DNA of 64,000 bases from Tanypteryx hageni (GCA_028673005.1 CM054116.1:79248572-79312571), one strand, 5' to 3'. Positions 24,671-37,489 are shown, counted from the first letter of the stretch. Notes: generated by a model not told the origin, from the sequence alone. Numbers and translations: made by a program.

Positions 24671-24934
24671 ATGGGAATAAATAAAAACTCCTGAACCGTA
24701 AGATAATCCAAGGGAGCAATCACACGTCAATAAGAGAAAAATAAAGAGGAAAAAAAAATTTATGCTTACAAGTTTGCAGGACGATGACCTACAGGGATCT
24801 GTTGTCGGAAAACTAGCCTAAATAGAAAAAAAAGCACACACAAACGCACAGTCACCCTGTAAGTATAAATATTATTTTAGTGTGATTGCTCACCTGGATT
24901 ATCTTATGGTTCAGGAGTTTTTATGTATTCCCAT
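24671..24934. repeat. Inverted-repeat element, 264 bp
   Basis: Arms of 55 bases at 24671-24725 and 24880-24934 are inverted copies with only a few mismatches, separated by about 154 bases. Target duplications are not evident. It could be a MITE or a local inverted duplication. Confidence 0.75.
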
Positions 24935-26726
24935 CGATAACCTGGCATGGCGATTACGAGGACAAAAAAATTGGAGCAATTAGACATTTCTAAATAATTA
25001 TTTGCTTCAATGTATCCATTGTACCACTTAACCTCTCAAGCCCGGAGGAGATTTATTAAATCCCACCCGTACGGCAGGATGAGGTTTTTAAATTTTCACG
25101 ATTGCGTTGCAAAAACGTTCGAGAAATTTTAAAAAATCATAACTTTATAAGTTTTCTCTAGATTTTTCTGATTTTTTGTGGATTTACGAAAAACATGAAA
25201 TTTGTAAATGTCCATTTTTCGTATCATATTTTACAAACAAACATTGTTGCAGTAGAAGAGAATGTACACCAATCGCTAATTTTCCGGCGCGCGTTCGCGC
25301 TTTATATATAACATTCAGCACTGGAAAATCTATTAAAGATATTGATGTACCATCTTAATAAAAGAATAACTTAAATTAGTAACTATTTTATTTTACGAAT
25401 CTACGCATCTAAACCAATTAGGTGAAAAGTTTTATGTATCTCAACTTTTTCATGTCTTGACTGGAAATTTTTAAGTAAATGTAGTATTACTGATTTATTA
25501 GAAGACAATTTATTTATTATATAAACGTTTTAGTTATATAATCTTTATTCTTGGTCATCACAAAAGTCACATAGAAGAAATTATTACATTTCGTTCATTG
25601 GAAAAGGAGATATGACGATGTATACATCAGAAATGAATTTAGATGCAAACACGGAAAACTTTCAAAAGTTAAACTAGCTTATGAGTCCTTTCAAAATATT
25701 TTTAGAAAATTTACACATGCGTAATTGGATTTAGCAAGAAATGCCTTATAGTTTAGTAAACAACTCTAGTAAAATAATTTGTAAATATATGGAAGAGCTT
25801 CGCTGTTCGTGATTTTTGATGACGTGTCCTCTTCTTGCTCACTCACTTCATCGCTGCTTTGGTCTCACTAGATAGCACAACAGAGAAAGCCCTTATCTGA
25901 AGATGAAAACAAACCCTACATCTTCTTTCAGATGACAAAGAAAAGGAACCCAATTTTGTGGGTTCCCTTTCCTCAGGTATTTATGTGTCAACTTTGGAAA
26001 CCGAAAGTCCGTAGGTCAGTGGTAAAAACTAAAATTCTATCACAAAACTAAACGTATATTATGTGTAAACAAATACATACAAATAGATATACACAATTTC
26101 TCGCAATTCCTCTCCGAAAAGAACAAAGGCTTCTTCTCAATTAACTTTCTTTAGGGATGCAAAAAAACCTTAGTAATCCGAACCACCTCGAATAGGACGA
26201 AATAACAGTTATTGGTTGGCGTTGACGCTCTCCTATGCAGCGAGGAACGAAGAATCGCGCGGTCATGAAAGCGAATGTTTACCGAAATGATTTTACTCAA
26301 CCCAATTCCATTCTTCATGAATTGCATCGTAAACATTTCTAATAAGACGTTTTCGTTTCTTTTTTTACATGCCGAAGAAGACCTTTGTCGCATGACATAA
26401 GCCAAATGGCTCCACCAGGAAAAAAAGATTAGAAAAATCGTGCTCTCATTTGAAAAGATACACAATTGCTACATTGCATTTCAAACACCAAGGAAAGGTT
26501 CCTTGCCTCATTAAAAAGCGATTTTTATACGGAAAAACACCGTCATATCGTAGCAAAATTGAAAATTCCATCGCAAAATTCAACGTTGATTATATATTTT
26601 TAAAACAGGAAAAAAATACAGGACAAGCATAGATAGGAAGTACAAAGCTTCTTCTTTCAAAATATATAAAGGTTATTTAGATTTAAAGAAGTCTCTAGTT
26701 TCAAAATATAAAAGAAATTATGACAC
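24935..26726. other. AT-rich DNA, no gene seen
   Basis: A small hairpin with arms around GGAACCCA and TGGGTTCC lies at 25943-25974. The 104-codon frame at 26151-26465 (minus) has no motif. No element ends recognised. Confidence 0.45.
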
Positions 26727-26796
26727 GCAGGACGTAATAGTAAGTCTGACGGCCGATTGGACAGTTTTTGCAGGACGTAATAATACGTCTGACGGC
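26727..26796. repeat. Paired 27-bp direct repeat with dyad
   Basis: Two copies at 26727-26753 and 26770-26796 agree at 25 of 27 positions, with a 43-base period. The second contains GACGTAATAATACGTC, a dyad (GACGTA and TACGTC). It could be a remnant of a tandem array or a binding site. Confidence 0.8.
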
Positions 26797-28544
26797 GTTT
26801 ACGGGTAAGCGAAATCAAAAAGCTATTATTTGTAGCTCAAAGCCGAAAACATTCAACATTTTACCTTTTTGATTCCGTTAGTGAGCATAATATCTATTTA
26901 TCCTCCGAAAATAACTTGGTTGAATAAATATGTATTGCTTTCAAAAGTACATAACAAAGTGTATTTGGGAGTTTTAATAATACGAAAGTTGACTGATTGA
27001 TTGATTTGGTCTTTATTTGGGGCGAGATTGAGACTAAGAAGTCCCATCTTCCACCTAACCCCTAAAGTTGATTACTTGGATAAATTCAAAATTATCCTTT
27101 GCATAGGACCAGTTAAATGAGGAAATAAAAATGTATATCTTCAATCATTCTCGTTAGACTTGGCGCGATAGTTTGAGCGGAAGCGTTCCAATAACCATAA
27201 TATTTCTGTGGTCAATCGAATCATGAGATACACTCCAATAAAAATGTCCCAAAAGGGTATAAAAGTTGAGTTTTAATGTCGCAGGACCGAGATTCGGAGG
27301 ACGCATCGTTTTCGGTTGCAATTTTCAAGGCATTTTTAACGACCGAATATGATACTTTGTAGAAACTGCCATGTTATAAACTGGATCTACTTTTGTAAAC
27401 ATTAGGTTTCGATCAGTGATACCGATTTAAAATGTTAACAACAATTTAGCGGGTTTATTTGTGGGTACGTCTTTGTCGTAGCTAGAATACATTGAAAATT
27501 TGTTAATTGTACGTGTGACGAGTATCTTAAAAATTGCCGAATGAGGTATGCTACTTTTTTATCGTTTTAGAAGTTTATTCACGCCATTCACGCTGCGTAT
27601 CTACTGAAAGTTTTGTAAAATTCCTTAAAGAAAAATAACCAGAGGCCTTCATATCCTCTCATTAATTAACAGGGATCTACATTTGTATTTAGTTTGTAGG
27701 GTGGACCTTTTATGCCTAAGTAGGTTATATCATGTGCTATTAATTATTAAGCCTAAAGAGTAATAATGAATGTATTTTAATAGGTATTCATTTGATGCAC
27801 AGTCATTGTCCAGTATTCTTATATAATTACCGATAACTTTTAACAAATAAACCCAATTCGCTTATAGTTAATGTTAGCTTCTTTTCGATCCTTGTGTTAA
27901 ATAGGTGTATTTTAATTTATATTTAATTATACATATTGCCTTTAGTGATGGCATGTCTTTATCTAAAAAGTTTCTTTTATTTTCAGGTGAGTTCGCAGTT
28001 TTGAACTATTGTTGAACTGTTGGGGTGAAAGCTCAAGGTAATTAATATTTTTTCATATGACCGTAGCTTTATTTTGCTTTTGCATCTTATTATTATCGTT
28101 GTAGCTGCACTGATTTTCAAATACTGCATTAAATTGTCAAGCTGTACATAAAATGTGACGATCTCGAGTAATTTAGCGCATAGCAATATGGTAAAGTAGA
28201 CCAGAATAAAGGTATTAGATAGAGAAACATGGTTTAAATATTTTTCATCCCATCGCCTATATTACGAATGCGTCGGAGAAACATGTCATTAGGAGTTTTG
28301 TTAGTGTAAAAGAATCCAGAATGAGGGATGTCGGCTTAGCCTCAAGCTTAAAAATTTCAGCCACTTTGAAAACCAATCCTTTTGCCGACTTAGCGTGAAA
28401 AATTGAGCCCGTCCTCTGTGGTTCATACCCTCCCGTGGTATATGTTATTTCTGAGTTGCCTTTCAATGTGGCTTTACTCAACGTCGGATTTTAAAATACA
28501 GGCACCTCACCCGTGTATCATAATGGTCAATATTGATAAAAACG
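26797..28544. other. No recognised gene
   Basis: Mostly AT-rich. The part at 28257-28500 (74-codon minus frame) lies just 3' of the Jockey relic and may be its 3' region, but I cannot show it. Confidence 0.4.
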
Positions 28545-29863
28545 TTATATTCGCCGCTTTTTAGGAGGGACCCTATCCTCTTCACCTGTGGATGCCAGTG
28601 GTCTCTTGTACTTGTCCCAGACCGACACTTTGTTTATTGCGAGATCGCGGAGAACGTCATTTGTTTTATTTTCCAGGGCGAGTTTGTATTTATTAGCCAA
28701 ATCTTTGGCAACTTCCCTGATCGTAGGTATTCCTAGCATTTCATGGACATCTATATTACGACCCCATGTCCTGCCTACTCGGCTTAGAATTTTTCTCTCC
28801 GCGATCTCGAGTATTTTCCAAGATTTCTGCATAAGAAAACCCGTCCATACTGGTGCGGCGTACATGAGTGTCGGTCTGATCATTGCCTTATATAGGTGTT
28901 TTTAATTCCCTGGACACGTCAATCGATTTAAAAATTGGGAAGAGTCTGGCTCTCTTCCCTGCTGCCACAAGGTTGATCCTTTTTACGTGTTCTTCAAACC
29001 GTAGTTTCTCGTCCATCGTTACACCAAGGTATTTAATATGTTTAGCCCAGGGAATTTCAACACCTTCTATTGAGAGCTGTCTCGGCAAATCGGCATCCCT
29101 TTTTTGGAAGAGGATTGCTTGCGTCTTTTTGGGGTTTATTTAGATTCTCCATTTCTTATAATACTTCGAAGTTTTTCGGTTTGCCTCAGGGCATATCGGA
29201 CGGCCATTTCCGGCTGGAAGCTTCTTGTCAGTATCGCACAATCGTCCGCGTAGAGAGCAATGGTGGAATTCCAATCCCCCTCACCTGTCGGAATGTTGCC
29301 CGTGTAGATAGAGAATAATAATGGCCCTAGGACACTCCCTTGTGGAACACCAGCTGCTATCCTCCTTGTCGAGCTATCGGCACCATTCCATTTTACGGTG
29401 AATGGCCTGTCATTGATGTAAGATTTTATAAATTTCACCTGCCAAGAGGGAAATTTTGCTATCAAAAGTTTTTGCAGTAGGCCTAAGTGCCATACTTTGT
29501 CGAAAGCTTTGCTTATGTCAAAAGCTACTCCAACAGATACATTTTTCCTGTTGAAGGCATCCGTAATAAATCCACCACCATCTGCAGCTGATGTGTTGTG
29601 GAGTGTCCTGCCTTAAAGCCGAACTGCATTTGGGGGATCACACCATGCCCTTCCGCGTGTGTCAATATATATGGGTAGATCATTTTTTCGCATACCCTCC
29701 CAAGGCAGGAAAGGAGGGATATTGGTCTGAAGTCAGAGGCTTTTAAGACCCTCCTTCCTACCTTGGGTATGCATATGACGTTTGCATGCTTCCAGCCGGC
29801 AGGGTAATGTCCTATCCTTACCGCTGCATTGAGAATCGAATTGAGCCCGTGAGTTTTACTTTG

Positions 29864-29866
<3 letters not shown>
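28545..29866 (-). pseudogene. Jockey-clade LINE reverse transcriptase, 5' truncated
   Basis: Minus-strand remains of ORF2 from 29866 down to 28545. In order they show FRPISLLSCLGRVCEKM near 29720, QFGFKAGHSTTHQL near 29600, AGVPQGSVLGPLLFSIY (box B) and ALYADDCAILT (catalytic box) in 29465-29136, then HIKYLGVTMDEKLRFEEHV at 29088-28888 and AAPVWTG with the C-terminal thumb region in 28883-28545. These are Jockey-group hallmarks. The frames are separated by stops and shifts near 29470, 29140 and 28885. The endonuclease and ORF1 are absent: the 5' end abuts a (TA)n tract at 29865. In life this enzyme reverse-transcribes its own RNA at a nicked target; this copy is dead. Confidence 0.92.

Positions 29867-29919
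<53 letters not shown>
29865..29919. repeat. (TA)n microsatellite
   Basis: TA tract of about 55 bases at the truncated 5' side of the Jockey relic. Confidence 0.97.
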
Positions 29920-29923
<4 letters not shown>

Positions 29924-30720
29924 TCAAAATCTTTGTCATGGCAAAGATAACTTGGAATACCTGTGTGATTTATTCGTTTTAATTTTATCCAATCGAAACA
30001 TTTGTTGATATCAGAAAATTACCCGTGTTGGAAATTTCGCGCTATAGCAGTGTACAAATATAATTGATGCGAGCATTTTTCTTTTTGTGGCCATTTCCAC
30101 CCACTTATTTTTTGCCTCAGTATTCTGTAAGATGAACGGGGAAATTGCAAATTTTAATACGGCTAGAAATGTGATGCGGAATTTTTATGTGGATAGATGT
30201 ACGGCTGAAGAATGAGGCGTGGTTGTAACAAGAATTGGAATTTCTTCTGCGTAAGCCAATAAATTGGTTTAAAGCCGAATAATACAGTTTTAGATTGTTA
30301 TCAACAGGAATTGAAATTACTTTGATTACTTGATACACATTCACCTCGTTTGGACTGCAAAAGGCCCTTTTTAGTATACGTTGACCAGTAGGCAACTTTA
30401 TGTATATGCATTTTCATAAATTGATTCTTTCGCTTGTTACCAAGTGATAATTAATATTCATTATGATTTGATTGTAATTTGATTAGAATTATTTCATCAG
30501 ATTAGGTTTGGCAAGAAATAATAGTTACTCAGATGTATTTTCATCGGTTTCTCTAGTGAAGCTATATTTATATTGAAGTTGTTTTCCATCTCTAAATTCT
30601 TTATATAGGTAAATAGATAATTATGCATTACACAACAGAATCGAATACAATTTAACAACTAATGATGACGTAAATAGTAAGAGAAATTATATATCGATGC
30701 AAGAAAGAACTCGTGACCAG

Positions 30721-30722
<2 letters not shown>
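29920..30722. other. AT-rich DNA, no gene seen
   Basis: The 92-codon minus frame at 30117-30395 has no recognised motif. Confidence 0.45.

Positions 30723-30777
<55 letters not shown>
30723..30777. repeat. (AT)n microsatellite
   Basis: About 55 bases of AT repeat on the left side of the second block. Confidence 0.97.
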
Positions 30778-30778
<1 letters not shown>

Positions 30779-30780
<2 letters not shown>

Positions 30781-30977
30781 TTAAGGAAATGAAAAGGTAG
30801 TGATGAGGGTGGCAACAAGGTGTTGAAGGAAGCCCAGCGGACACTTACCAAGTCGGAGACCAAGTTGGCAGGCCGCTGGGGGCGTTGAAGAGACACGTTG
30901 AACACACGAACACAAAAACAAAAAACACGCAAGCTTATCGGGCCTATGCCCTTCTTCAGCAGTAGAGTAAATGAGAG

Positions 30978-30978
<1 letters not shown>
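30779..30978. repeat. Second (TA)n-flanked hammerhead-like block
   Basis: Matches the 22984-23199 block across most of its length, again placed between TA tracts (30723-30777 and 30979-31009). On the minus strand CTGAAGA (30959-30953) is followed by a GGGC/GCCC stem and GATAA, so the GAAA is altered. The terminal inverted repeat of the first copy is not kept. Two copies with the same (TA)n setting argue for insertion into, or carriage of, TA repeats. Confidence 0.65.
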
Positions 30979-31008
<30 letters not shown>

Positions 31009-31009
31009 T
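30979..31009. repeat. (TA)n microsatellite
   Basis: Short TA tract on the right side of the second block. Confidence 0.95.
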
Positions 31010-34000
31010 ACGTTATATACTCGACACTGGAGCTTTTGAAATTCCACGCATCAGAAATCGGCATCAATAACGTACGATGTTTAACGTATAGGATCAGTAT
31101 GTGTTTTTCCTTATTAGCTATTACTATGGTTCGCCGTTTTTCGATTTGAAACGAATAAGTAAATATTTGATGATGAATGACGCTTCAACTGTCACCGCGC
31201 TCTGGCTATTAACCATATTCCTAAATGAACGACATTCTATTTTTTCACCATGTCACGCATCACTTCCATCTCCTGATATGAAAGTGAAAGTTCCGCTATG
31301 TTTGTTCGCGTCAATTTCTCATCTCAAAACGTAGTATTTGATGATAAATTCCGCCGCATGTTTTGCTTCCTTTTTTCTTATTTTTCCTCGCACGCTAGTG
31401 TTTTCATTCGGAGGAAAACCCGCGTGTCGCGGAAGGGCAAATAAACCTCTCCGCTCTCACGTCTCGCACGAACCGTGGCGTCCCTAGGCGAAATAGGCGA
31501 ACGGTTGATCGGCGGGGCTCTTGAGTTGACATATTGGGATTGACAGGATTGAGGGATGGGAGGGAAGTTTCGGGAAAGTGAAGGTGGGTTGGGGCGAGAC
31601 GGTATCCACCCTTTGCTCTCTCTCTCTCTCCCTCTTTATATATCATATAAATCGCTTATATGATTGATAGCTCGAGACATCTTATCCTGTTTATACACTC
31701 CGCTTTCATGTCGAAACGACGCCCTGTTCGTGCGTAAACGCAAGGCAACGCAACACAACGCAAAAGATATGGCGAGGAGCATGTTGGGGCGTTAGGAATG
31801 ATAGAGGCGTCAAAATGAACGTCAATAAATAGATATGAGCGTTTGTGTTTTGTATTTTTGCGGCGAAGGAATACGAAATTGTTCTTAAAGGGATGTATAA
31901 CTCGTCGAATTCTTGTTTCTTATCGTGACTATTCATGTACGGATTTAGCTAAACATCTTTCCATTTTCTGTGCAAATTGTGCTGATTGGATTGAAAAGAG
32001 TTGAGCTCATTTTGATTTCGACTCCTGAAGAAATCGTAGAGGGACATATAGAGACTGAGTCAATTACTCTGTTTATTATCCCGTATAGTGTAGTTCCATA
32101 ATAGTGTGCTGACATGATACTCCTTTTTTAGGCACGATTCACAATTTTCTGGGACTTCCAACACCGCCCCACAATTTCCAGTTGATTTATTCAGAGTCAT
32201 ACCTTTTCCTTCTTGAATAAAATCTAATATATGCATTTGAAGCTGTATCCTTTTAACGCCATATTAATTTGACTGATTTCGAAAATATGTGGCTAAAATT
32301 TAGCGGAAAGTGTCGCAACGGAGCTTAATAATTCTCTAAATAAAATTATACAAATTAGTGAGTTGATATTTATCTTTACCAACATTTTAGAAACTTCATG
32401 ATATACGTAATGTACTTAAGTGTACCGACTCCCCTAACGCCATTTACCTGATACCCCTTACGAGCGTTTCCTCTCAAGCTTCACATTTGTGTGTACAGTG
32501 ACTTTAGCACGCGGTTCTCTCCCTCGAGCTGACCCATCTCGCAAACCCGTCCTCCTCTCTCCCTTGATTACATTCCGTTTTATCGACCATCTCTTGTTTC
32601 ACCGGCGGCCGTATAAAAATTAAAGTAGTTGCGGAGTGCGGAAATTCTCCCGATAGTCTACGTGCACGGGTTCCGTGTATTCCCCACGCTTTTTGGATCC
32701 GCCGATCCATTCTACGGGAGCTTCCTCTCATCGTACGGTGTCGCCGTGCATCACTCGCTCTCTCCGTCCAGTAACCCTTGCTCGTCTGGCGCAAATTGGT
32801 TTCGTTCGCCAAGCACGAAGAGCGTACAACGCTCGTGTGTCACGAGAAGCTGCTTTGTCGACAGCGTCAGAGGTCAAATTAAATAGGGGAAAAACGGCAC
32901 CATCTCGTATTCTCTGCTCGCATCCTTTTTAAATGAGCATCGGATGTTTGGAGGGGCGGAAATATATGCGCCTTATCTGCCGCATCTTATCGACGCGACT
33001 CCGTCAGAAGTCGGGCGGTGAATAAACAGAGGGAATAACAGCTCCTCTAAGGTGTTCTCGATTTCTTTTGTTTTTTAATCACCAAGAGGTCGTGAAGAGG
33101 TAGAAATACGAAACTGTCTCAAAACCTCTCTCTCGTATTTGGAAACGTGATTTATAATGCTCTCTACCGGAAAGTCAATGACGCTTTGCATAAATTCTCC
33201 ATCACTGTGGGTTTTATTCTCTCTTTGGAAATAGAATCGAGTAAAATATTGGACGGAGCTCCTCTACTAGAACTTCGGTTGCATTAAAGAGAACTTATTT
33301 ATTCCTTTTTCTATGACTTGAAATATTATTTTGATCATTTTTCAAAAGTGAAGGAATCCAATTTGAATGAATTTTCAATATCAATACCGAGAGAGTTCGA
33401 GTTGAACACTAATTTGATAAAGAGCCGGCATATGTTTTTGGCTATTTTTATATTTAACGATTGGGAAATTTTATATTTGATTTCATTATATTTCCGTCTC
33501 TTGAATTGGTTAAATAGAAAATATATCGGCTATCTTTGCATATAAAATTAATCAGCGTTCTATGTGTACTGTCAGGCGGTCTCAGTAATATAAAACATGA
33601 ACTCGTTGAACAGTGAACCAGTAAAATTCTTCAAATTTGATTGATATAATCTTTAGTTTATAATATCAACTATTTAGACAAAAAAGACGATGTTAATAGC
33701 GAGTTTTATCAATAAATGATACCATAAATATTTATAACTTGCATGTGAAGTGTCTCGTATTATCGGATATTGTATAATACTAGGATGACTATAATAACGG
33801 GCAGCTGTAATTTACAATTTTTACTTTTTGTCTTTGCTCCACACCAACTTATATATTGAGACTGATTTCTAGCTGATTAAGATCATGGTTCATTTAGACT
33901 AATTCAGCTTTTTTGGTTGTGTGTGTATCATGAGTTAATCCTTCACGGACAACATTAGCACTAGGCAACAGAAGCAGTATCGTACGCGTGCATTTGCCTC

Positions 34001-35512
34001 AACGTCGACACTACAAAATATCTCTCAACTTTATGATATGTTATAATCCAGCTACTTAACCAAATCACCATTAATTGCACCCTAGTAAATTAATACCACC
34101 AAACAAAAACAAAACATATTGACACAACCAATCATTTACACCTAAAAATGCAATCACTCTAAATAGAAAAGCAAATTTAAAATACAACGGCAAACCTTAC
34201 TGCCGAATACACAATTGTCTTTCATAACCTAATATAGCCTAGGAACAAAATAACTTTATTCTTACATCTATTACTGGACAGCGTTAAGTATACAAAACAT
34301 CAACTCGTCATGAAGTTCGAAATAAAACTTAACGAGCCTACGTAAACATTAAACAAGCCTTGGAGCAAAACGAAGATTGACAGTGATGCGAAATTCAACT
34401 GCACATAATACATTTCAACGAAATTACACCAATTTTGCGTGAAGTTTTCTCTAAGTGTTTATGAAAATGGTTTAGTAGTTGCAATTTTTGTCTTGTTTAT
34501 GATGCAATAATTTTTTTTTTATTTTGAAGTTTGAAAGTAATACTCTCGTTTAGTGCCTGCAGGATGCTATATAAGCCGAACAACGTAATATTCGCTTTTC
34601 ATCACTACATCTGAGATACCCACTGTGCGTAGGACAGAGGCGAATCGGCTAGGCACTCAAATTCAAATTCGCTTTTCAATAGTCTCTGCTAATATACATT
34701 AGTAATTAAATAAATTATACCCTAATTCTCATCGTTTCCCATACGCATTCTTAGTCTCAACGTTTTAAATTACTACAAGTCGCATTCTGGTGGTACCTAT
34801 CTTATCGGCGAGTCATAGTGCACGAGATGATTCCTTTTCGAAGAAAAATAACACATCCACGGAGTCGATAAATTGCTACATCACTAAAGAGAGAACTATG
34901 AAGTTCATCAATACCCGCCCGTTTTCCGAAAATCTTATACATTATCTGTCATAAGTGAGCCTTCAGCTTACATGGGGCGTAGCTTATACGATGCTTCCGT
35001 TTAAAGTGATATATTGGGGACCTCATCCGAAGTTTTGTGCCTTGCCCATTTATCCGCAGTAGGGCAGTTGATAGCGACCAAAGGGAGAGATATATCTCTA
35101 GGAACCCTTATGATTCAACTTTCCTTCCCCTAGAAGCGGAAGATAAGTGAATAAAATGTGTACACCAAAGAATTTATTTAATCGCTCTGTTAGTAACGAT
35201 CTATTTGATGGCATTCTTATCGCGGAATATCACAAAACTTTCCCCTCTAAACCTTCTAAGACTTGAAATAAAGATTCTGATCTATGTTTTTGGTTTAGTG
35301 TTTTTCTTCTTGTGAGGTCTGAGAAAGAAAATTATTTCCCAGTCATTGTTTCTTTAGATTTCGGAAATAGTTGTATTTTGAGGAATAAAAAAATAATCTA
35401 AATAGTAAATCAATGGTCAAAGATTTATCGCAACTCTTTCATATCTAAGAAAGTTTCTTAGTAACGTTTCGTTAAATTCGCAGCATTTTGGTAGCTGAAG
35501 GCCCAAAGTGCC
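31010..35512. other. Long stretch without a recognised gene
   Basis: GC is raised at 31380-31640 and 32480-33010, each with overlapping short open frames (up to 102 codons) on both strands and no motif. The rest is AT-rich. These two islands are the most plausible places for unrecognised regulatory DNA, but I see nothing decisive. Confidence 0.4.
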
Positions 35513-35513
35513 A

Positions 35514-35690
35514 ATTACCGTATTTCCTCGATTCTAAGACGCACTTTTTTCACTTTTTAATGTCTTTGAAACCGGGTTGCGTCTTACATTCGATGGCGTC
35601 TGTCGTATTATTTTTTTCGAGAAGCTATTACTAAATCAAGGATGCGTCTTACAATCGATGTCGTCTTAGAATCGAGGAAATACGGTAATT
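35514..35690. mobile_element. MITE with 28-bp inverted termini
   Basis: The left end begins ATTACCGTATTTCCTCGATT and the right end is its mirror, closing at 35690. Internal copies of GCGTCTTAC-type sequence flank the centre. A diverged relative occurs at 46745-46783. It encodes nothing. Superfamily is not certain. Confidence 0.85.
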
Positions 35691-35937
35691 GAAACAAAGC
35701 ATTTTGGTGTGTGTAATTATTTTAGAATGCGAATTCTAATTGCGGAGGAAACGACAAAAATGTAGCAATAAAAGATGGTATTGTTGTATTGTCGATCCAA
35801 CCCTGTCTTGTAACTCAGTGGAGGAAAAAACGGACCCTTTCATGAAAAAAATCTGAAGTGGCCACCACATGACTTTCTCCATACCTGTATTATTTCTGAT
35901 CAGTGGTGGAAAACTCCTTCAGCCAAAAATTATAGGA

Positions 35938-35985
35938 TAAGCCCTATGCATTTCGCCCACTAAGTGGGCATCTTCAGGGGAGAAC
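35938..35985 (-). ncRNA. Hammerhead-like motif of Penelope element, candidate
   Basis: On the minus strand CTGAAGA (35977-35971) is followed by a six-pair stem GCCCAC/GTGGGC and GAAA. Beyond it TGCA can sit as a loop closed by A-T, then A, then GGG (35944-35942) pairing with CCC (35980-35978). This again fits a minimal type I hammerhead except for one extra base before the stem. Its place just downstream of the Penelope coding end agrees with reports of hammerheads in this class. Confidence 0.45.
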
Positions 35986-36035
35986 CTGCCTTGGCAGTGA
36001 ACGGGGTTCAACTGCAACGAAATTGAAGGAAAAGA

Positions 36036-36332
36036 TTATAACGATGACCGAAAAACATTTGAGGATCGAAAAGAATTTTGTGCGTCAATATTGTTGAGTT
36101 TGGTCAATTTATATAAAGTTTTGTTAAAGTCAGTATCTGTATTCATGAGATTGTTTCTGTTTTTATAGATATGCAGATTTTCTAAAGAGTTAAGTGATTG
36201 GTTGGCTGAAGTTAACAAGGTTAAATCCTCTAGGTGTATACTGTGTCCAGTTTCGAGGATGTGAGTGGCTACGCTTGATTTCTCAAAACGATTGTGTTTG
36301 TAGGAACTCTTAGCCCATTCATGAGCTAACAC
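36036..36332 (-). pseudogene. Penelope-like protein, C-terminal end
   Basis: An open frame of 98 codons giving KHNRFEKSSVATHILETGH, then a region with SLNSLENLHIYKNRNNLMN. This matches the C-terminal GIY-YIG endonuclease segment of Penelope-like elements, where a conserved S-x-x-A-x-H-x-x-x-x-GH stretch is followed by L-x-x-LE-x-x-x-I-x-K. The reverse transcriptase and the start of the endonuclease (the GIY and YIG strands) are missing because the insertion is 5' truncated. A whole protein would nick DNA and prime reverse transcription; this is a fragment only. Confidence 0.8.
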
Positions 36333-37489
36333 CTACTGTATTATTTCTAAAAATTCCAAATAAAATTTTCTCGCAGTTTCTTAAAATATTTATTATTATG
36401 TAGCATATTTGGCAAATAGGTTACATAATAATAAATATTTTAAGAAACTGCGGGAAAATTTTAGATGACAAAGAAGAGAAATAAACTCAAAGCATAGCCT
36501 TCCGATATTGGATATAGCCACAAAGCTCCAAAGAAAAGAAAAGAAAAAGGAGCGTTACTAAGACGTAACTAATCGTCAATTGTTAACATTAGTCGTTGGT
36601 AGGTGGCGTGGTGGCAGCTAAACATTTAAGACATCTCTTAAATAATGCATCATGTGGGAAAATATTTCAAACAAAGGTTGTAGAAAATAAAATTTCCTAC
36701 GACTTTTATTCTAGTACATTTTCATATTTATCAATTATTAAAGCAAATATCTCAAAATAACGGATAAGTGACAAGAGTAAACATTTACTTTCGTTTGACC
36801 GATGTTTACCAAAAACTAATCATTCTTGTAACTTTCATAAAAATGTTAAATATAAAATTTCGCATTAATCTGATTAATAATTTTTGTGTTAGAGCACCCA
36901 AAATAAAGCTGTCACATACACACACACTGACATAATCGAGACAATTGTCAAAACGTGTTCAGGGACATCAAAAGGTGTATTTCCGGTGAAATCTCAAAGT
37001 CGATTTTTTTCATGAAAACAATACTTTCCCCTATACTACGAATGGAGAAAGTAAAAAGGATGCCACGATTGGAGTTTTTATAAACTTGCAATTAAGGATA
37101 ATACACGAAAGAAGAAAATAATTTTTCTTATTTGTAGTAAATAATTACAGGAATCATTAATAGCGATGTAGCAATTGTATAAAAATGAAGCTTATTATGT
37201 TTCCTGACGACTCACGCTTAACAAAGCACTGATCGAGATGAATTATTGCCGATGTCTTGACTTTTCACTAAAGCTCACTTAATTTGTTTCCGATGCTAAT
37301 TCTTTGCTGTTAGAAAAACACAACCCCTTTTACTTTCTCCATCGTAATACGTATAGGGAGTTTGTTTTAATGAAAGAAATCGATTTCAAGATTTCAACGG
37401 AAATACACGTTTTGAGGTGCCCTGAACACGTTTTGACCATTTTGTCGATGATGTGTGTATGTGATAGGAATTTTGTGGTTGCTCTAACA

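Larger units (their letters stand above)
35898..36335 (-). mobile_element. Penelope-like element, 3' fragment
   Basis: A 438-bp insertion flanked by a 13-base direct repeat CTGTATTATTTCT at 35885-35897 and 36336-36348. It encodes, on the minus strand, the end of a Penelope-type protein and carries downstream the hammerhead-like motif. It interrupts the left arm of the foldback element, whose mirror arm is continuous at this point. Confidence 0.9.

Noticed and set aside
25021..25090. piggyBac-type end (TTAACCTCTCAAGCCCGG)
   Set aside because: No mirrored end with a TTAA flank found nearby.
25943..25974. Terminator-like hairpin
   Set aside because: The window is eukaryotic; the hairpin has a mismatch and no genic context.
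32504..32932. Overlapping frames of 85-102 codons in a GC-rich island
   Set aside because: No domain, no splice-site logic that I could defend, and open on both strands.
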